Source of the DNA: Pseudomonadota bacterium
GTDB lineage: Bacteria > Pseudomonadota > Alphaproteobacteria > Rhodobacterales > Rhodobacteraceae
Direction: 5' to 3'
Assembly (NCBI GenBank): GCA_038533575.1
Contig: JBCAYL010000001.1
Coordinates: 2,260,226-2,324,225, forward strand
Length of the DNA: 64,000 bases
Part shown: positions 61,067-64,000 of the stretch, in pieces
Layout: each line of letters starts with the position of its first letter
How positions within the stretch are numbered: position 1 is the first letter of the stretch
Notes under the pieces: model-generated
Database searches by the model: none
The model's input: only the letters and a program-made list of their open reading frames with translations
Told to the model about the DNA's origin: nothing
Translations under genes and position numbers: made by a program

Positions 61067-61593
61067 CGCTGTCCATCCCGGCGGGCGAGCGCGGGCGCAT
61101 CCGCGTCTACGCGCTCTCGATGACAGACAAGGAAGGTCGGTCCCTCGCCGCGGAGCCCGCAGCGCGCGCCGCGATCCTCGGCGCGGAGACCCTCGATCCA
61201 GACTACGTGGATGTCTTTCCCGTCAAGAATCTCGAGGGCCTCGGGCTCGTGGGCTACCTCGTCGAAGGCCACGGCGCCGTGGCCGCGGAGGTCGAGCGGG
61301 ACAAGCAGAAACTGGGCGCGCTGAGCGGGCATGTCCTCGTGGCGATGTCCAAGGCTTTCGGGGAAGGCGGGATGCAGCTCGAACCGGACCCGCGGCTCAC
61401 GCTGATCGGGGTCTATGGGCAGGAGGGCGTCGATTACACCCCCGTGCCGGTGACCAGCGATGCGGCCGATCCCTCCGCGGAAGCCCCCGCCAAAAAGCCG
61501 ATGTCCGACGCGCGCATCTCCGGGATGGTGGCGACCGCCGTGCTGATTTTTCTCGCAGCCTTCGTCACGATTTTTATTCTTCTGGCCGGATAG
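61063..61593 (+). CDS. tail-anchored hypothetical protein within the pyr operon
   Basis: A 176-residue protein with a soluble N-terminal part (about residues 1-135, including the [13 protein letters not shown] region) and a single C-terminal membrane helix (about 153-174) followed by almost nothing, so it is a tail-anchored protein facing the cytoplasm. No family is recognised. It overlaps the pyrB stop by four bases and ends two bases before pyrC, so it is fully embedded in the operon. Proteins of this kind at this place are seen in related genomes; function unknown. Confidence 0.75.
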   Translation: MTLSIPAGERGRIRVYALSMTDKEGRSLAAEPAARAAILGAETLDPDYVDVFPVKNLEGLGLVGYLVEGHGAVAAEVERDKQKLGALSGHVLVAMSKAFGEGGMQLEPDPRLTLIGVYGQEGVDYTPVPVTSDAADPSAEAPAKKPMSDARISGMVATAVLIFLAAFVTIFILLAG

Positions 61594-61595
61594 CC

Positions 61596-62885
61596 ATGGA
61601 CACGCTCTTCAAGAACGCGCGGATCATCGACCCGGAGGCAGGCACGGATCGCCTCGGCTCGCTGCGCGTGCGCGCGGGCACAGTGGCGGAGCTGACCTAT
61701 GACGCGGCACCCGATGACGCCAACGCCCAGGTGCTGAATTGCGGCGGGCTCTGCCTCGCGCCGGGGCTCATCGATATCGGCGTGAAGATTTGTGAACCGG
61801 GGGAGCGTCACAAGGAAAGCTTCGGTTCCGCGGGACACGCGGCGGCACGCGGCGGCGTGACGACCATCGTCACGCGCCCGGACACCGCGCCCGCCATCGA
61901 CACGCCTGAAGCGATCGAATTCCAGGTGCGTCGCGCCGCCGAAGCTGCACCAGTCCGCATGGCGCCGATGGCAGCCCTCACGAAGGGCCGCGCGGGCCGG
62001 GAGATGACCGAGATCGGGTTTCTTCAGGATGCAGGTGCCGTGGCCTTCACAGATTGCGACCGCGTGGTGGAAGACACGAAGGTCTTCTCTCGCGCGCTGA
62101 CCTATGCCCGTTCGCTCGGCGCGCTTGTCATGGCCCATGTGCAAGACCCCGGCCTCAGCAAGGGCGCCGCCGCGACCTCCGGCACGCGAGCCTCGCGCAT
62201 GGGGCTGCCGGCCGTGAGCGCCATGGCCGAGCGCATGGCCCTCGATCGCGACGTCGCGCTTCTCGAGATGACCGGCGCGGCCTACCACGCGGACCAGATC
62301 ACGACCGCGCGCGCCCTGCCAGCCCTCGAACGGGCCAAGAGGAACGGGCTCGACATCACCGCGGGCACATCGATCCATCACCTCACACTCACCGAGGCCG
62401 AGATTGCCGACTACCGGACCTTCTTCAAGGTGAAGCCACCGCTTCGCAGCGAGGAGGACCGCGCGGCGGTGGTCGAGGCCCTCGCCTCCGGCCTGATCGA
62501 CACCGTGGGCTCCATGCATACGCCGCAGGACGAAGAATCGAAGCGCTTGCCCTTCGAGGAAGCCGCGTCCGGCGCGGTGGGGCTGGAGACGTTCCTGCCT
62601 GCCATGCTGGGCCTCGTGGCCGATGGAAGCCTGACGCTGCCACAGCTTTTTCGCGCGGGGAGCCTGAACCCTGCAAAGCGGCTGGGGCTGGGCGGCGGCA
62701 ACCTTATGCGCGGGGCGCCCGCCGATCTCATCCTCTTCGATCCGGAGGGGCGGCTGACGCTCGACCGCTGGGCCCTCGCCTCGAAATCCAAGAACACGCC
62801 CTTCGACGGCGCGGAAATGACCGGGCAGGTCGTCAGCACCTGGGTCGGGGGCAAATGCGTGCATGGCAGCCTGGCCGATGCCTGA
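61596..62885 (+). CDS. pyrC: dihydroorotase homologue lacking the HxH metal motif (pyrC')
   Basis: A 429-residue class I dihydroorotase fold. The normal DxHxH zinc motif reads LIDIGVKICEPG (G and K at the histidine positions), and the late aspartate motif (TDHAPH) reads GSMHTPQDE. Histidines in AHVQD and IHHLTLTE and the substrate loop KVKPPLRSEEDR remain. Such proteins may be non-catalytic partners that stabilise PyrB, as with pyrC' of Pseudomonas; a true pyrC would then be elsewhere. The start is two bases after the tail-anchored gene. Its end overlaps plsY by eight bases. Confidence 0.88.
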   Translation: MDTLFKNARIIDPEAGTDRLGSLRVRAGTVAELTYDAAPDDANAQVLNCGGLCLAPGLIDIGVKICEPGERHKESFGSAGHAAARGGVTTIVTRPDTAPAIDTPEAIEFQVRRAAEAAPVRMAPMAALTKGRAGREMTEIGFLQDAGAVAFTDCDRVVEDTKVFSRALTYARSLGALVMAHVQDPGLSKGAAATSGTRASRMGLPAVSAMAERMALDRDVALLEMTGAAYHADQITTARALPALERAKRNGLDITAGTSIHHLTLTEAEIADYRTFFKVKPPLRSEEDRAAVVEALASGLIDTVGSMHTPQDEESKRLPFEEAASGAVGLETFLPAMLGLVADGSLTLPQLFRAGSLNPAKRLGLGGGNLMRGAPADLILFDPEGRLTLDRWALASKSKNTPFDGAEMTGQVVSTWVGGKCVHGSLADA

Positions 62886-63486
62886 GCTGACCACTGCCCT
62901 GCCCCTTCTCGCCGCCATCGCGATGGCGGGCTATCTCTTTGGCGCGATCCCCTTCGGCCTAGTCTTCGCGCGGCTCTTCGGGCTGGGCGATATCCGGCAG
63001 ATCGGCTCGGGCAATATCGGCGCGACCAACGTCCTGCGGACCGGTAACAAGCTCGCCGCCGCCCTCACGCTGGTCTGTGATGCGGGCAAGGCCGGCTTCG
63101 CCGTCCTTCTCGCCCGCGCGCTCGCGGCAGAGGACGCCGCGCAGCTCGCCGGGCTCGCGGCCTTCTTCGGGCATTGCTTCCCGATCTGGCTTCAGTTCAA
63201 GGGTGGAAAGGGGGTGGCTACCTTTATCGGGCTCATGCTGGCGCTGCACTGGCCCGCGGGCCTCGCCGTCTGCGCGACATGGCTCATCGTCGCCGCGATC
63301 TTCCGCTATTCCTCGCTCTCGGCCCTCGTCGCGGCGGTGCTCTCGCCGATTCTCATGGCGAGCACTGGATACGGCAGCGGCATCGCGCTCGGCATCGCCC
63401 TCGCGCTTCTGATCCTCTGGCGGCACGCGGAAAACATCGCGCGGCTGCGAGCAGGCACAGAGTCGAAAATCGGTCAGAAGGGCTGA
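62878..63486 (+). CDS. plsY: glycerol-3-phosphate acyltransferase PlsY
   Basis: PlsY acylates glycerol-3-phosphate using acyl-phosphate made by PlsX, the first step of phospholipid synthesis. The 202-residue membrane protein has about five helices and the three motifs IGSGNIGATNVLR, GHCFPIWLQFKGGKGVAT and the C-terminal WRHAENIARLRAGTESKIG. The ATG at 62878 overlaps the pyrC end by eight bases, so plsY is translated from the same transcript. Confidence 0.95.
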   Translation: MPELTTALPLLAAIAMAGYLFGAIPFGLVFARLFGLGDIRQIGSGNIGATNVLRTGNKLAAALTLVCDAGKAGFAVLLARALAAEDAAQLAGLAAFFGHCFPIWLQFKGGKGVATFIGLMLALHWPAGLAVCATWLIVAAIFRYSSLSALVAAVLSPILMASTGYGSGIALGIALALLILWRHAENIARLRAGTESKIGQKG

Positions 63487-63504
63487 AGGCGCCCGCGCCC
63501 GCGC

Positions 63505-64000
63505 TCAGTACGAATGGTCCGCGTAGATCCGGCTGAGATCGCCGCCCCAGGCGCCGTCATAGGCCGCGAGCAGCTCGTCCGCCGGGGATTGCCCGCTTTC
63601 GAGGCTCTCATGCAGCGCATTCAGGAAGTGGCTCTCATCCGGCAGGAGCCCGCCCGCGCCGGGCATGGCGCGGGATTTCAGGCCTGCCTCCGCGATGGCC
63701 ACAGCCTCCTTGGCCAGATCGAGCATCTTGAGACCCCCGACCTCGGCGGCGAGCCCGTCCACGGAGGCGGCCACGCGCAGCGCCTCCCGCGTCTCCGCAT
63801 CCCAGCCACGCGCCATGTCCCAGGCCGCGTCGAGGGCGGACTGGTCGTAGATGAGCCCGACCCAGAACGCTGGCAGCGCGCAGAGCCGGCGCCATGGCCC
63901 GCCATCGGCGCCGCGCATCTCGATGAATTTCTTCACGCGCGCTTCAGGGAAGATGGTGGTGAGGTGGTCGGCCCAGTCGGAGAGCGTCGGCATCTCACCA
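63505..64000 (-). CDS. gshA: glutamate-cysteine ligase, C-terminal part (5' end beyond window)
   Basis: Glutamate-cysteine ligase makes gamma-glutamylcysteine, the first step of glutathione synthesis. Only the C-terminal ~165 residues are in the window; the frame is open to base 64000, and the internal ATG at 63993 is not a start. The EARVKKFIEMRGADGGPW segment and the following MALPAFWVGLIYDQ-like region are characteristic of the plant-type (GCS2) ligases of Alphaproteobacteria. It is convergent with plsY (18-bp gap). Confidence 0.88.
   Translation of the reverse strand, partial: GEMPTLSDWADHLTTIFPEARVKKFIEMRGADGGPWRRLCALPAFWVGLIYDQSALDAAWDMARGWDAETREALRVAASVDGLAAEVGGLKMLDLAKEAVAIAEAGLKSRAMPGAGGLLPDESHFLNALHESLESGQSPADELLAAYDGAWGGDLSRIYADHSY

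Noticed and set aside
1..64000. tRNA, rRNA, insertion sequence, prophage or attachment site
   Set aside because: No cloverleaf-like sequence in the intergenic gaps, no transposase or integrase frame and no terminal inverted repeats flanking a cargo were seen.

Overview
The window is a gene-dense, GC-rich chromosomal stretch from an alphaproteobacterium of the Rhodobacteraceae (Roseobacter group). This is inferred from gene content and order rather than from a marker RNA: L-malyl-CoA lyase of the mcl1 type, an HvrA-like H-NS protein, an aa3-type cytochrome oxidase subunit IV of 49 residues, linked phaA-phaB, ftsE-ftsX-plsC, pyrB-pyrC-plsY and an ETF-QO/TPR/polyprenyl synthase neighbourhood. 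No rRNA, tRNA, insertion sequence, prophage or CRISPR array was recognised. Almost all of it is housekeeping chromosome, with a few odd loci.

Layout. 1-4.3 kb: a truncated MFS permease, pyruvate kinase, an N-formylglutamate amidohydrolase-like protein, a DUF1244 protein and a small membrane protein. 4.5-9.6 kb: a membrane-anchored RTX-type calcium-binding protein, facing a two-gene operon of a 1058-residue OmpA-like protein built from six ~115-residue repeats and a helix-hairpin-helix membrane protein. 9.7-12.7 kb: a D-amino-acid cluster (D-amino-acid transaminase, dipeptide-epimerase-like DgcA, DUF1611/DgcN). 13-18 kb: mcl1, lysA and a DUF4175 (TIGR02302-type) protein with a Gln/Gly repeat. 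18-24 kb: a zinc-ribbon protein, ftsE-ftsX-plsC-PPOX, accA and an AraC/GyrI regulator. 24-28 kb: argH with two small downstream genes, a divergent TlpA-like thioredoxin, H-NS, 3-methyladenine glycosylase and an EAL protein. 28-33 kb: phaA-phaB, a tiny conserved ORF, a LysR regulator coupled to a DMT exporter, and a YdcH-like 54-residue protein. 32.8-39.8 kb: trmN6, a DUF2007 protein, decaprenyl/octaprenyl diphosphate synthase, a decayed IspE-like protein, a TPR lipoprotein-type export protein, ETF-QO and an outer-membrane barrel. 40-47.2 kb: greA, a membrane protein, a translationally coupled molybdenum-cofactor operon (fdhD-mobA-mobB-fused moeA-GNAT), and azlCD. 47.2-60 kb: a lipoprotein, the oxidase subunit IV, an ACT protein, an MBL hydrolase with an acyl-CoA dehydrogenase, tsaC/Sua5, YqgE, a DsbD-alpha-like protein, an RND pump pair, moaB and uracil-DNA glycosylase. 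60-64 kb: pyrB, a tail-anchored protein, a dihydroorotase homologue lacking its metal HxH motif, plsY and the 3' end of a glutamate-cysteine ligase.

How it fits together. Central carbon genes (pyk, mcl1, accA, phaAB, ETF-QO, acyl-CoA dehydrogenase) describe an organism that moves acetyl-CoA through the ethylmalonyl-CoA pathway or into polyhydroxybutyrate. The molybdenum-cofactor genes together with fdhD imply formate dehydrogenase elsewhere. The most unusual items are the IspE-like protein without its ATP-binding motif at the usual ispE locus, the pseudo-dihydroorotase coupled to pyrB through a tail-anchored protein, the six-repeat OmpA-like protein, the DUF429-like/MoeA fusion, twin perfect hairpins between the D-amino-acid genes, and five convergent gene pairs whose two stop codons sit on one shared palindrome.
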